A stretch of 64,000 nucleotides of DNA from contig CAVOGG010000010.1 of NCBI GenBank assembly GCA_963695175.1, positions 62,001-126,000 of the forward strand, in the 5' to 3' direction. The DNA comes from Fodinibacter sp963695175 (GTDB lineage: Bacteria > Actinomycetota > Actinomycetes > Actinomycetales > Dermatophilaceae). Of this stretch, positions 8,086-17,492 are shown in pieces (position 1 is the first letter of the stretch; each line of letters begins with the position of its first letter). Under the pieces are notes generated by a model. That model did not search any database. It was not told the origin of the DNA and saw only the letters and a list, made by a program, of their open reading frames with translations. Position numbers and translations under genes: made by a program.

Positions 8086-10056
8086 TCAGGCGTGGGTGTG
8101 CTCGGCCATCGCACTGCGGCCGGCGCCGAGGACGGTCAGCGGCAGCAGGGTCTTGCCGGTGGGGCCGATCTCGATCTCGGTGCCCATCTGGGGGCACACG
8201 CCACAGTCGAAGCAGGGGGTCCAGCGGCAGTCCTCGACCTCGGTCTCGTCGAGCGAGTCGAGCCAGTCCTGCCAGAGCCACTCCTTGTCGAGCCCGGAGT
8301 CGATGTGGTCCCAGGCCAGCACCTCGGTCTCGCCGCGCTCGCGGGTGGTGTACCAGGCGACGTCGACGCCCAGCGGGGTCAGCTCGCGCTCCGCGGCCGC
8401 CATCCAGCGCTCGTAGGAGAAGTGCTCCGACCACCCGTCGAAGCGCCCGCCGTCGCGCCACACGGCCTCGATGACCCGGCCGACCCGGCGGTCACCGCGC
8501 GAGAGCAGCCCCTCGACGATGCCGGGCTTGCCGTCGTGGTAGCGGAACCCGATGGCCGAGCCGTAGCGCCGGTCGGACCGGATCGCCAGGCGCAGCTTGT
8601 CGAGCCGGGCGTCGGTCTCCTCGGCGCCGAGCTGGGCGGCCCACTGGAACGGCGTGTGCGGCTTGGGCACGAAGCCGCCGATCGACACGGTGCAGCGGAT
8701 GTCGCGGCGCCCGCTGACCTCGCGGCCGGTGTCGATGACCCGCTTGGCGAGCTCGGCGATCTGCAGCACGTCCTCGTCGGTCTCGGTCGGCAGCCCGCAC
8801 ATGAAGTAGAGCTTCACCTGCCGCCAGCCGGCGCCGTACGCGGCGGCGACGGTGCGGATCAGGTCGTCCTCGCTGACCATCTTGTTGATGACCTTGCGGA
8901 TGCGCTCGGACCCACCCTCGGGGGCGAAGGTCAGCCCGGAGCGGCGGCCGTTGCGGGTCAGCTCGTTGGCGAGGTCGATGTTGAACGCGTCGACCCGGGT
9001 CGACGGCAGCGACAGCCCGGTGTTGGTGCCCTCGTAGCGGTCGGCCAACCCCTTGGCGACGTCGGCGATCTCGGAGTGGTCGGCCGAGCTCAGCGACAGC
9101 AGCCCGACCTCCTCGAACCCGGTTGCGGCCAGGCCGCGTTCGACCATCTCACCGATGCCGGTGATGCTGCGCTCACGCACCGGCCGGGTGATCATGCCGG
9201 CCTGGCAGAACCGGCACCCGCGGGTGCAGCCGCGGAAGATCTCGACCGACATGCGCTCGTGCACCGACTCGGCCAGCGGCACGAGCGGCTGCTTCGGGTA
9301 GGGCCAGGCGTCGAGGTCCATGACGGTGTGCTTGGCGACCCGCCACGGCACCCCCGCGGCGTTGGGGGCGATCCGCTGGATGCGCCCGTCGGGCAGGTAG
9401 CTGACGTCGTAGAACGCCGGCACGTAGACCCCGCCGGTGCGGGCCAGGCGCATCAGCACCTCACGGCGACCACCCGGCATCCCCTCGCGCTTCCAGGCGC
9501 CGACGATGTCGGTGATCGCGAGCACGGCCTCCTCGCCGTCGCCGACCACGGCGGCGTCGACGAAGTCGGCGATCGTCTCGGGGTTGAAGGCGGCGTGGCC
9601 GCCGGCGACGACGATCGGGTGGGTGTCATCGCGGTCGACGGCGTGCAGCGGGATGCCGGCCAGGTCGAGCGCGGTGAGCATGTTGGTGTAGCCGAGCTCG
9701 GTGGAGAAGGACAGGCCGAACAGGTCGAAGTCGCCGACCGGGCGGTGCGCGTCGACGGTGAACTGCGGCACGGCGTGCTCGCGCATCAGGGCCTCGAGGT
9801 CGGGCCACACGGAGTACGTGCGCTCGGCGAGGGCGTCCGCACGCTCGTTGAGCACTTCGTACAGGATCATGACGCCCTGGTTCGGCACGCCGACCTCGTA
9901 GGCGTCGGGGTACATCAGCGCCCAGCGCACGGTCGCGTCGCCGGCGACGTCCCACTCCTTGACGGTGGAGTTCAGCTCGCCACCGACGTACTGGATCGGC
10001 TTGCTGACCTGCTCGAGCAGCGGCTCGAGGAGGCGGAAGACGGACTGACCGGGCAT
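8086..10056 (-). CDS. TIGR03960 family B12-binding-domain radical SAM protein
   Basis: A 656-residue protein from ATG 10056 (MPGQSVFRLLEPLLEQV). The N-terminal part resembles the cobalamin-binding-type fold (LFGLSFSTELGYTNMLTALD). The radical SAM core follows, with its CxxxCxxC cluster in EIFRGCTRGCRFCQAGM at about residue 280. The C-terminus is Cys-rich (DCRWTPCFDCGVCPQMG). It probably binds a 4Fe-4S cluster and S-adenosylmethionine and modifies an unknown RNA or protein. Its usual partner TIGR03936 is at 4434-5186. Confidence 0.9.
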   Translation of the reverse strand: MPGQSVFRLLEPLLEQVSKPIQYVGGELNSTVKEWDVAGDATVRWALMYPDAYEVGVPNQGVMILYEVLNERADALAERTYSVWPDLEALMREHAVPQFTVDAHRPVGDFDLFGLSFSTELGYTNMLTALDLAGIPLHAVDRDDTHPIVVAGGHAAFNPETIADFVDAAVVGDGEEAVLAITDIVGAWKREGMPGGRREVLMRLARTGGVYVPAFYDVSYLPDGRIQRIAPNAAGVPWRVAKHTVMDLDAWPYPKQPLVPLAESVHERMSVEIFRGCTRGCRFCQAGMITRPVRERSITGIGEMVERGLAATGFEEVGLLSLSSADHSEIADVAKGLADRYEGTNTGLSLPSTRVDAFNIDLANELTRNGRRSGLTFAPEGGSERIRKVINKMVSEDDLIRTVAAAYGAGWRQVKLYFMCGLPTETDEDVLQIAELAKRVIDTGREVSGRRDIRCTVSIGGFVPKPHTPFQWAAQLGAEETDARLDKLRLAIRSDRRYGSAIGFRYHDGKPGIVEGLLSRGDRRVGRVIEAVWRDGGRFDGWSEHFSYERWMAAAERELTPLGVDVAWYTTRERGETEVLAWDHIDSGLDKEWLWQDWLDSLDETEVEDCRWTPCFDCGVCPQMGTEIEIGPTGKTLLPLTVLGAGRSAMAEHTHA

Positions 10057-10117
10057 CCGTCAAGAGTAGGTCGCCGCGCGCGGGGCCCCAAACCGCTCGA
10101 CGGACGGATGCCATAGG

Positions 10118-10387
10118 TCAGGCCGTGATGGTGCCCGGCTGCGGCACGTACGGCTGGAAGAACGGGTTGGCCGGCACCCCCGCCCGGGTCATGACGAGCG
10201 TCGGTACGGACACCCCGTCGACCTGCTCGCGCAGGATGTCGGCGTGCCCGGCATGGCGGGCCATCTCCTCGACCTGGTGCGCGAGGTAGTAGCGGGCCCG
10301 AATCGGCGACGGCTCGGGGATGCCGCTCCACGGCGGGTGCGTACATGGCTCCTCCTCGGGCCAGTGACCGATGCTGTGCCTCCAGTC
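10118..10387 (-). pseudogene. DinB/DUF664-type fragment, 5'-truncated
   Basis: The minus-strand frame is open from after a stop at 10388-10390 to TGA 10118. It encodes about 90 residues with the DinB/DUF664 C-terminal signature: HPPWSGIPEPSPIRARYYL followed by AHQVEEMARHAGHADILREQ, including the HAGHAD metal-site region. No ATG or GTG precedes the conserved part in frame, and the N-terminal helices of the four-helix bundle are missing. This is either a truncated gene or one cut by an indel near 10388. Confidence 0.65.
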
Positions 10388-10449
10388 CTACCCGATGTCA
10401 TGGGCCCCCGGGGGTGCCGCCGGGGCCGCCCGCGTGCTGGGATGGGCGG

Positions 10450-11838
10450 ATGAGCACCGAGACCGCCGTGGACCTCGTCGTCATCGGCCTCGGGCCCGGT
10501 GGCGAGCACCTCGCCGCCGAGGCCGCGAAGGCCGGCCTGAACGTCGTCGGCATCGACGAGCGCCTGGTCGGGGGTGAGTGTCCCTACTACGGGTGCATCC
10601 CCTCGAAGATGGCGATCCGGGCCGCGAACCTGCTCGCCGACGCGCGCCGGGTCGGCACCCTGGCGGGCAGCGCGCAGGTCACCCCCGACTGGGGGCTCGT
10701 GCACGCCCGGATCCGCGACGAGGCCACCGACGACTGGGACGACACGGTCGCCGTCGAGCGCCTCGAGCAGGCCGGCGTCCGCTTCGTGCGGGGCCACGGG
10801 CGGCTCGTCGACACCGGTGTGGTCGAGGTGAACGGCACCCGGTACGTGGCTTCGCGTGGCGTGGTGCTCAACACCGGTACCTCGCCGGCCGCTCCCCCGG
10901 TCGACGGCCTGGCCGACACCCCGTTCTGGACCAACCGTGACGTGCTCGCCACCCCAGACCTGCCGGCGTCGATGGTCATCATCGGCGGCGGCGCGATCGG
11001 CGCGGAGCTGGCGCAGGCGTTCGCGCGGTTCGGCACCCGGATCTCGCTCGTCGAGGCGGCACCGCGCGTCCTGGCCCTCGAGGAGCCGGAGTCCTCGGAG
11101 GTGGTCGCGCGCGCGATGGCCGCCGACGGCATCCAGGTGCTCGCCGGGGCGTCGATCGGCTCGGTGCGCCACGCCGACGGCCGGTTCAGCGTGGCGCTCA
11201 CCGACGCGGAGGGCACCGCCCTCGAGCTCGCTGCCGACCGGCTGCTCGTCGCGGCCGGCCGCCGCCCCAACATCTCCGACCTCGGCCTCGAGACGGTCGG
11301 GCTCGACCCGCGGGCCCGCACGGTCGACACCGATGCCCGGATGCGCGCCGGTGACAGGCTCTGGGCGATCGGCGACATCACGGGCAAGGGCGCCTTCACC
11401 CACATGTCGATGTACCAGGCCGCGGTCGCTCTCGCCGACGTCACGGACCGCACGGGCGACGACGCCCGCGAGGCGGAGTACCACGCCGTGCCGCGGGTGA
11501 CCTTCACCGACCCGGAGGTCGGGTCGGTGGGCCTGACCGAGCAGCAGGCCCGCGACGCCGGGCTCGACGTCGCGGTCGGCCTGGCCCCGCTGGCCGGGTC
11601 GACCCGCGGCTGGATCAGCGGGCCCGGTGGTGAGGGTCTGATCAAGCTCGTCGAGGACCGCGCGGCCGGCCACCTCGTCGGCGCCACGTCGGTCGGGCCG
11701 ATGGGCGGCGAGGTGCTCTCCATGCTCGCGACGGCCGTGCACGCCCGCATCCCCACCACCACGCTCGCCCGGATGCCGTTCGCCTACCCGACCTTCCACC
11801 GCGCCGTCGAGACGGCGCTCGCGGACCTGCGGGGGTAG
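10450..11838 (+). CDS. FAD-dependent pyridine nucleotide-disulfide oxidoreductase
   Basis: A 462-residue protein from ATG 10450. It has an N-terminal dinucleotide fold (VIGLGPGGEHLAAEAAKAGL), the redox-active disulfide in GGECPYYGCIPSK (Cys44/Cys49), a second nucleotide-binding motif (MVIIGGGAIGAELAQAFARFG) and a C-terminal dimerisation domain. This is the layout of dihydrolipoyl dehydrogenase, mercuric reductase and mycothione reductase. The lack of mer genes, 2-oxoacid dehydrogenase genes or an extra C-terminal Cys pair leaves the substrate open. An open frame starting at 10345 is ignored because homology begins at 10450. The methyltransferase gene follows after 2 bp. Confidence 0.85.
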   Translation: MSTETAVDLVVIGLGPGGEHLAAEAAKAGLNVVGIDERLVGGECPYYGCIPSKMAIRAANLLADARRVGTLAGSAQVTPDWGLVHARIRDEATDDWDDTVAVERLEQAGVRFVRGHGRLVDTGVVEVNGTRYVASRGVVLNTGTSPAAPPVDGLADTPFWTNRDVLATPDLPASMVIIGGGAIGAELAQAFARFGTRISLVEAAPRVLALEEPESSEVVARAMAADGIQVLAGASIGSVRHADGRFSVALTDAEGTALELAADRLLVAAGRRPNISDLGLETVGLDPRARTVDTDARMRAGDRLWAIGDITGKGAFTHMSMYQAAVALADVTDRTGDDAREAEYHAVPRVTFTDPEVGSVGLTEQQARDAGLDVAVGLAPLAGSTRGWISGPGGEGLIKLVEDRAAGHLVGATSVGPMGGEVLSMLATAVHARIPTTTLARMPFAYPTFHRAVETALADLRG

Positions 11839-11840
11839 CC

Positions 11841-12422
11841 GTGGACGCCGCGAGGCGCGTGCGGGCCGCGATGGCGACCCAGCCCCGTGAGCGGTTCCTC
11901 CCGGCATCCGAGCGGCGGCGGGCGTCCTACGACGGCCCGCTCGACATCGGCCACGGCCAGACCAACAGCCAGCCGCGCACCGTGCGGGCGATGCTCGAGC
12001 TGCTCGACGTGCGGCCCGGGCAGCGGGTGCTCGACGTCGGGTCCGGGTCGGGCTGGACCACGGCCCTGCTCGCCGCCCTCGTCGGGCCCACCGGTTCGGT
12101 GCTCGGGCTCGAGCGGGTGCCCGACCTGGTGCTCACCGGCAGCGCGAACGTCGAGGCGGCCCGGATGCCGTGGGCTCGGGTCCGCGCGTCCGTCGCCGGG
12201 GTGCTCGGCGCGCCGGACGAGGCGCCGTTCGACCGGGTGCTGGTGTCGGCCATGGCGACCAGGCTGCCGGAACCGCTGGTGGCCCAGCTGGACGTCGCCG
12301 GCATCCTCGTGGTGCCGGTGGCCGGCCGGATGCTGCGCGTCGAGCGGGACGCGAACGCGCCGGACGGGCGGCGGCTCACCGAGCACGGCCGCTACCGCTT
12401 CGTCCCGCTCATCACCGACTGA
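11841..12422 (+). CDS. PIMT-like SAM-dependent methyltransferase
   Basis: A 193-residue protein from GTG 11841, 2 bp after the oxidoreductase stop, so it is translationally linked. It resembles protein-L-isoaspartate O-methyltransferase: PRERFLPASERRRASYDGPL, then GHGQTNSQPRTVRAMLELL and the SAM-binding VLDVGSGSGWTTALLAAL (about residues 63-80). The typical PIMT substrate motif is partly altered, so protein repair is plausible but not certain. Confidence 0.8.
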   Translation: MDAARRVRAAMATQPRERFLPASERRRASYDGPLDIGHGQTNSQPRTVRAMLELLDVRPGQRVLDVGSGSGWTTALLAALVGPTGSVLGLERVPDLVLTGSANVEAARMPWARVRASVAGVLGAPDEAPFDRVLVSAMATRLPEPLVAQLDVAGILVVPVAGRMLRVERDANAPDGRRLTEHGRYRFVPLITD

Positions 12423-12438
12423 CCAGCGGTACGCCCCG

Positions 12439-12473
12439 CCGGCCAGCGGCGCCGGTCACAGCGCCGTGGCCGG
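12439..12473. terminator. Bidirectional hairpin between convergent genes
   Basis: CCGGCCA/TGGCCGG and CGGCGC/GCGCCG form an interrupted 13-bp stem with an 8-nt loop. It sits exactly between the stop of the methyltransferase (+) and the stop of the acyl-CoA ligase (-). No long U-tract is present on either side, as is common for GC-rich actinobacterial terminators. Confidence 0.55.
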
Positions 12474-12475
12474 GG

Positions 12476-14347
12476 TCAGCTCGTGTAGTGGGCGTCCAGC
12501 AGCTCCTGGTACTTCTCCGAGACGACCTTGCGCTTGAGCTTCAGGCTCGGGGTGAGCTCGCCGGCCTCGACGGTGAGGTCGTTCTCGAGGATGGTGAACT
12601 TCTTGATGGTCTCCCAGCGGTTCAGGCCCGCGTTGAGCTGGTCGATGTAGCCCTGGACCATCGCCCGGCACGCGTCGGAGCGGACGATCGCGGTGTAGTC
12701 CTGGCCCGCCAGCCCGTTCTGGGCGGCCCAGCCGGTGATCGCCTCGGGGTCGAGGGTCACCAGGGCGGAGACGAAGTTGCGGTCGGCGCCGTAGACGACG
12801 AGCTGGCTGGCGTAGGGGCACAGCCCCTTGAACGTCGCCTCGATGTTCGAGGGCGCGACGTACTTTCCGCCGCTGGTCTTGAACATGTCCTTCTTGCGGT
12901 CGGTGATCCGCAGGAAGCCGCGGTCGTCGAGCTCACCGATGTCGCCGGTGTGCAGCCACCTCTCGGCATCGATGGTCTCGGCGGTCGCCTCGGGGTTGTT
13001 GTGGTACCCCTCCATGTTGCCGTTGCCCCGCAGCAGCACCTCGCCGTCGTCGGCGATGCGCACCTCGGTGCCGGGCAGCGGCCAGCCCACGCTGCCGTAG
13101 CGGTAGGCCTTGACCCGGTTGACGAACGAGGCGGCACTGGTCTCGGTCATGCCGTAGCCCTCGGCGATCTGCATCCCCATCCCGTCGAACCACCGCGCGA
13201 CGTCCTGGTTCAGCGCGGCCGAGCCGGAGATGAAGAAGCGGATCCGTCCACCGAAGCGCTCACGGATCTTGGTGCCGATCAGCTTGTCGCTGACGGTGTA
13301 CTTCAGGCCGAGCAGCCCAGAGGGGTTCTTGCCCTGCTCGCGCAGCACGCTGACCTCGCGGCCGACCCCGCCGGCCCAGGTGAAGAGCTTGGCCTTGATG
13401 CCGCCCTCGTCGGCCATCATCGTCTGGATCCGGCCGTAGGCCTTCTCGAAGATGCGCGGCGCTGCGCCCATGAAGGTCGGCTTCACGACGGCCAGGTTGT
13501 CGACGATCTTGTCGATCCGGCCGTCGATCGCCGTGGGGAACCCGATCTGCAGCGGCAGGGTCAGCAGGACCTTGCCGAACACGTGGGCGAGCGGCAGCCA
13601 GAGGTACTGCAGGTCGTCCTCGCTGAGGATGTTGATCGCCTCGACGGCCGCGCCCTCGTAGGTCCAGGCGCTGTGCGGCAGCCGCACGCCCTTGGGGCGG
13701 CCGGTCGTGCCCGAGGTGTAGATGATCGTGGCCAGCTGGTCGTGCTGGATGGCGTCGATCCGCGCGTCGATCGCCCCCGGGTCGCCGAGCAGGTACTCGC
13801 GGCCGAGCTGGCGCACCTCGTCGAGGGTGAGCGTCCAGGCGTCGGTGTCGGACACGCCGTCGAACACGATGACCCGCAGCACGGCCGGGGTGTCCGCCCG
13901 CATGCCGCGCAGCTTCTCGAGCTGGTCGGCGTTCTCGGCGAAGACGACCTTGGCGCCGGAGTCGGACACGATGAACGCGACGTCGTCGGCCATCGTGGTC
14001 GGGTAGATGGTGGTCGTGGCGCCGCCGGCGACCATGACGGCGAGGTCGGCCAGGGCCCACTCGTAGCGGGTGCTCGAGGCGATGGCGACGCGGTCCTCCG
14101 GCTCGATGCCCAGAGCCACCAGCCCGGCCCCGATCTCGCGGACCACGACGTCGAGCTCGGCCCAGGTCACCGTGACCCAGTCGTCACCGGCCTCCGAGAC
14201 CAGGGCATGGAGGTACGCAGGTTGGTCGGGGCTGGCCGCGATCCGGTTGCGGAACATGTGGCCGACGCTCTGGGCCTCTCGGTCCAGCACGGACTGGTCG
14301 ACCGGTTCGTCGGCGGGCGAGTGGATCTGTGGGGAGGCGGTGAGCAT
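12476..14347 (-). CDS. Long-chain fatty-acid-CoA ligase (FadD15-like)
   Basis: A 623-residue adenylate-forming enzyme from ATG 14347. The P-loop-like AMP-binding motif is TIIYTSGTTGRPKGV (about residue 208). Later come EGYGMTETSAASFVN (adenine-binding region) and LHTGDIGELDDRGFLRITDRKKDM, holding the hinge and GD signature; the catalytic Lys region follows. It activates long-chain fatty acids to acyl-CoA via an acyl-AMP, for beta-oxidation or lipid synthesis. Length and motifs resemble the FadD15/long-chain group. It is followed by rodA on the same strand but not tightly coupled to it. Confidence 0.9.
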   Translation of the reverse strand: MLTASPQIHSPADEPVDQSVLDREAQSVGHMFRNRIAASPDQPAYLHALVSEAGDDWVTVTWAELDVVVREIGAGLVALGIEPEDRVAIASSTRYEWALADLAVMVAGGATTTIYPTTMADDVAFIVSDSGAKVVFAENADQLEKLRGMRADTPAVLRVIVFDGVSDTDAWTLTLDEVRQLGREYLLGDPGAIDARIDAIQHDQLATIIYTSGTTGRPKGVRLPHSAWTYEGAAVEAINILSEDDLQYLWLPLAHVFGKVLLTLPLQIGFPTAIDGRIDKIVDNLAVVKPTFMGAAPRIFEKAYGRIQTMMADEGGIKAKLFTWAGGVGREVSVLREQGKNPSGLLGLKYTVSDKLIGTKIRERFGGRIRFFISGSAALNQDVARWFDGMGMQIAEGYGMTETSAASFVNRVKAYRYGSVGWPLPGTEVRIADDGEVLLRGNGNMEGYHNNPEATAETIDAERWLHTGDIGELDDRGFLRITDRKKDMFKTSGGKYVAPSNIEATFKGLCPYASQLVVYGADRNFVSALVTLDPEAITGWAAQNGLAGQDYTAIVRSDACRAMVQGYIDQLNAGLNRWETIKKFTILENDLTVEAGELTPSLKLKRKVVSEKYQELLDAHYTS

Positions 14348-14422
14348 CGATCGTCGTCCTCGTCATTGGGGAGCGTGCTGCGCGAATCCTTCCACAGTGG
14401 GCCGTAGGAAGGGTATGCCTGC

Positions 14423-15574
14423 TCAGCGGCGCGCCGACGTGGCGTGCGTCGCGTCGACCAGGCCGATCGCGACCCACGAGACGAGCATCGAGGACCCCCC
14501 GTAGGACACGAACGGCAGCGGCAGCCCCGTGACGGGCAGCAGGCCCAGGTTCATGCCCACGTTCTGCACCACCTGTACCGCCAACCAGGTCGCGACGCCG
14601 ACGGCGACCAGCCGCCCGAACGCGTCCTGCGCCCGCGCGGCCACGACGAGCACCCTCCCCACCACGAACGCCAGCAGCAGGAGCAGCCCGGTGGCGCCGA
14701 CGAACCCCAGCTCCTCCCCCGCGACGGAGAAGACGAAGTCGTTGAGCTGGTAGGGCACGTATCCGCCCTGGGTGCGCTCCCCCCGCATGAACCCCTGGCC
14801 CCAGACGCCGCCGGCGCCGATGGCCAGGCGCACCATCCGGGTCTGGTAGCCGCTGCCCTGCGGGTCGGCCGACGGGTCGGCGAACGCCGTCAGCCGGTCG
14901 CGCTGGTAGTCGCTGAGCACGGGCGTGGTGAGGGCGACCACCACGACGGCCAGGCCGAGCAGCACGGCGCCGACCACCCACCGGCGCGGCACACCGGCCA
15001 CGGTGACGACCACCGCGCCGACCGCGACGACCACCGCCGCCGAGCCGAGGTCCGGCTGCAGCAGGATGAGCGCCGTCGGCAGGGCCACCAGCACGGCGGC
15101 GAGGGCCACCTCGCGACGGCCCGGCGCCAGCCCGCGCTCGGCCTGCCCGGCGAGCAGGGTGGCCAGGGCCAGGCACAGCCCCACCTTGGCCAGCTCGGCC
15201 GGCTGCACGGTGAACCCACCGACCAGTGGGATCCAGGACCGCGAGCCGTTGACCGTGCGGCCCAACGGGGTCAGCACCGCCAGCAGCAGGAGCAGCGACC
15301 CGGCGTACACCCACGGGGCGGCCACCCGCACCCGGTCCTGGCCGACGCGGCTCACCAGCAGCGCCAACGCCATCCCGACCGCCGCGGTGAGGAGGTGCCG
15401 CACGAGGTAGGCCGTGCCGTCGACGCGGGCCGTGGCCGACCAGACGAGCAGCGCGCCGACCACCGAGGTGCCGGCGGCGGCGAGGTAGAGCCCGACGTCG
15501 TGCCGGGCCCACGGGCTCACGGGGTTCAGGGGGCTCCGGCCGGCGGGCCCACGGCCTGACCCGGATGCGTGCAT
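14423..15574 (-). CDS. RodA/FtsW/SpoVE family peptidoglycan polymerase
   Basis: A multi-spanning SEDS protein with about ten hydrophobic segments. It has family motifs such as NGSRSWIPLVGGFTVQPAELAK (quoted here only as NGSRSWIPLVG and QPAELAK), the glycosyltransferase-region WGQGFMRG, and the C-terminal LPVTGLPLPFVSYGGSSM. These proteins polymerise lipid II in the cell membrane with a partner class B PBP, which is not encoded nearby. ATG 15574 lies inside a 30-nt palindrome. GTG 15520 is an attractive alternative start, immediately before the conserved SPWARHDVGLYLAAAG. The RodA-versus-FtsW role is unresolved. Confidence 0.88.
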   Translation of the reverse strand: MHASGSGRGPAGRSPLNPVSPWARHDVGLYLAAAGTSVVGALLVWSATARVDGTAYLVRHLLTAAVGMALALLVSRVGQDRVRVAAPWVYAGSLLLLLAVLTPLGRTVNGSRSWIPLVGGFTVQPAELAKVGLCLALATLLAGQAERGLAPGRREVALAAVLVALPTALILLQPDLGSAAVVVAVGAVVVTVAGVPRRWVVGAVLLGLAVVVVALTTPVLSDYQRDRLTAFADPSADPQGSGYQTRMVRLAIGAGGVWGQGFMRGERTQGGYVPYQLNDFVFSVAGEELGFVGATGLLLLLAFVVGRVLVVAARAQDAFGRLVAVGVATWLAVQVVQNVGMNLGLLPVTGLPLPFVSYGGSSMLVSWVAIGLVDATHATSARR

Positions 15575-15584
15575 CCGGGTCAGG
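15555..15584. terminator. Perfect 14-bp hairpin overlapping ribF stop and annotated rodA start
   Basis: CCTGACCCGGATGC and its exact complement enclose two bases. On the minus strand it starts within the ribF stop codon and ends within the rodA ATG-15574 candidate. As a terminator it would separate ribF from rodA and favour rodA starting at GTG 15520. As a leader hairpin it would occlude the 15574 start. Confidence 0.6.
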
Positions 15585-16542
15585 CGGGGACGATCTTCGT
15601 GAGGAGCTCGTGGCACCGCGCGACGTCCTTGCCCATCGCCTCGAGCAGCTCGTCGACGCTCTCGAACTTCAGCGTCGGCCGGATGTGGGCCGTGAACTCG
15701 ACCATGATGCGCTCGTCGTAGAGGTCGAGGTCGTCGCGGTCGAGCACGTAGGCCTCGACGGTGCGCCGGTCGTGGGTCGTGAAGGTGGGGTTGGTGCCGA
15801 CGCTGATCGCCGCCGGCATCGTGCGGTCGCGCTCGCCGTCGGCAAGGTCGAGCCGGGTGAGCCACCCCGCGTAGACGCCCTCGAGCGGCACCAGACCGAT
15901 CGAGTCGGCGGACAGGTTCGCGGTGGGGAACCCCAGCGCCTTCCCGCGGTGGTTGCCGTGCACGACGGTGCCGACGACCCGGTGCGGACGGCCGAGGATG
16001 CGGGCCGCCTCACCCACCTCTCCGGCGCGAAGGTGGTTGCGGACCACGGTGGAGGAGAACCGCTCCCCGTCGCCGACGTCGTCGAGGGCCACGACCTCGA
16101 AGCCGAACTGCTCGCCGAGGTCGGCCAACGTGGAGACGTCGCCGGAGTTGCGGTAGCCGAAGCGGGTGTCCATGCCGACGACGACACCGTGGGCGTCGAG
16201 GCCGCGCACGAACACGGCCCGCACGAAGTCCTCCGGGGTCTGCTGGGCGAACTCGGTGGTGAAGTCGAGCACGAGCAGGCCGTCGACCCCAGAGTCGGCG
16301 ATCAGGTCGTCGCGGATCGGGCCGGGCGCGATGAGCTCGGGCGCCTGTTCGGGCCGCAGCACGGCGATCGGGTGCGGCTCGAAGGTGATCGCCACCGCCG
16401 GCAGCCCGAGCCGGCGGCCGGCGTCGACGAGGGCGTTCAGCACCGCCCGGTGCCCGCGGTGGACGCCGTCGAAGTTGCCGAGCGTGACGACGCAGGGCCG
16501 CAGGGCCGCAGGCGTCTGGGAGGGGTCGGTCCAGCGATGCAC
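15580..16542 (-). CDS. ribF: Bifunctional riboflavin kinase/FAD synthetase
   Basis: About 320 residues from GTG 16542 (VHRWTDP); GTG 16551 is the alternative, and the open frame beyond is spurious. The N-terminal FMN adenylyltransferase domain carries VTLGNFDGVHRGHRAVL (the HxGH-like motif) and the C-terminal riboflavin kinase domain carries GNHRGKALGFPTANL with the catalytic region beyond. It phosphorylates riboflavin to FMN and adenylates FMN to FAD. It follows truB after 10 bp in the rbfA-truB-ribF unit; rpsO and pnp, often next, are about 36 kb away. Confidence 0.93.
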   Translation of the reverse strand: MHRWTDPSQTPAALRPCVVTLGNFDGVHRGHRAVLNALVDAGRRLGLPAVAITFEPHPIAVLRPEQAPELIAPGPIRDDLIADSGVDGLLVLDFTTEFAQQTPEDFVRAVFVRGLDAHGVVVGMDTRFGYRNSGDVSTLADLGEQFGFEVVALDDVGDGERFSSTVVRNHLRAGEVGEAARILGRPHRVVGTVVHGNHRGKALGFPTANLSADSIGLVPLEGVYAGWLTRLDLADGERDRTMPAAISVGTNPTFTTHDRRTVEAYVLDRDDLDLYDERIMVEFTAHIRPTLKFESVDELLEAMGKDVARCHELLTKIVPA

Positions 16543-16552
16543 GGGGACCACT

Positions 16553-17492
16553 CTACGAACTCGCCGGGGCAAACACGACGAGGCTGCGTGCCGTGGGACG
16601 CGACTCGTCCAGCATCGCGACGAGGGTGCCGTCCGGCGCGATGGCGGCGACCGGTTCGGTGCGCCCCGGCACGGCCGACTCCAGGCGCTGTCCGTAGCCC
16701 AGGGTGCGCGCCTGCGCCTCGTCGACCTCACGCACCACGAACGCCGCGCGGGCGGCGTCGGAGAGCGGCGTGACCGGCATCCGCTCCCCCTGGCGCGCCT
16801 CGAGGTCGGCGAGCGGGTGCGCGTCCGCGATCGCGAAGCCGCCGACCCGGGTGCGACGCAACGCGGTCAGGTGCCCGCCGCAGCCGAGGGCCGCACCCAG
16901 GTCGCGCGCCAGGGCGCGCACGTAGGTGCCGGACGACACGGTGACCTCCACGTCGACGTCGAGCACCGGCGTGCCGTCGGCGTCGCTCCGCGCGGGTGTC
17001 GCCGACGACGAACCTCGACACGGTGACCGGCCGGGCGGCGAGCTCGACGGCCTCGCCGCTGCGCACCCGGTGGTAGGCGCGCTCCCCCTTGACCTTGATC
17101 GCACTGACCGCGCTCGGCACCTGTTCGATGGCGCCGGTGAGCGGCAGCGCGGCCGCCTCCACGGCATCCCGCTCGATGCCCGCGGCACCGACGGATGCCG
17201 TGACGTCACCCTCCGCGTCGTCGGTCACCGTCGCCTGACCGAGCCGGATCGTGGCCGTGTAGTCCTTGTCGCAGCCGACGAGGAAGGTGAGCAGCTTGGT
17301 CGCCCGGCCGACGCCGAGCACCAGCACGCCGGTCGCCATCGGGTCGAGGGTGCCGGCGTGGCCGACCTTGCGGGTCGCGCACAGCCGGCGCGCTCGGGCG
17401 ACGACGTCGTGGCTGGTCCAGCCCTGCGGCTTGTCGACGACCAGGATGCCGTCGGGCGTGGGCTGGGTGCCCCCGCTCTCAGACGTCGGCAC
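16553..17492 (-). CDS. truB: tRNA pseudouridine-55 synthase TruB (frameshifted)
   Basis: GTG 17492 overlaps the rbfA end by 14 bp and starts a TruB protein. ILVVDKPQGWTSHDVV and KVGHAGTLDPMATGVLVLG hold the catalytic Asp; DKDYTATIRLGQAT and SAIKVKGERAYHRVRSGE follow. The frame is lost at about 16995-17005 (after VVGDT). It resumes, with one base removed, at SDADGTPVLDVDVEVTVSSG and then TYVRALARDLGAALG through to 16553. The enzyme makes pseudouridine 55 in tRNA T-loops. An indel in the sequence is more likely than a real lesion, because both halves are well conserved. Confidence 0.88.

Noticed and set aside
8092..10116. 674-codon plus-strand open frame opposite the TIGR03960 gene
   Set aside because: Antisense shadow: the minus strand has clear radical SAM motifs in this interval.
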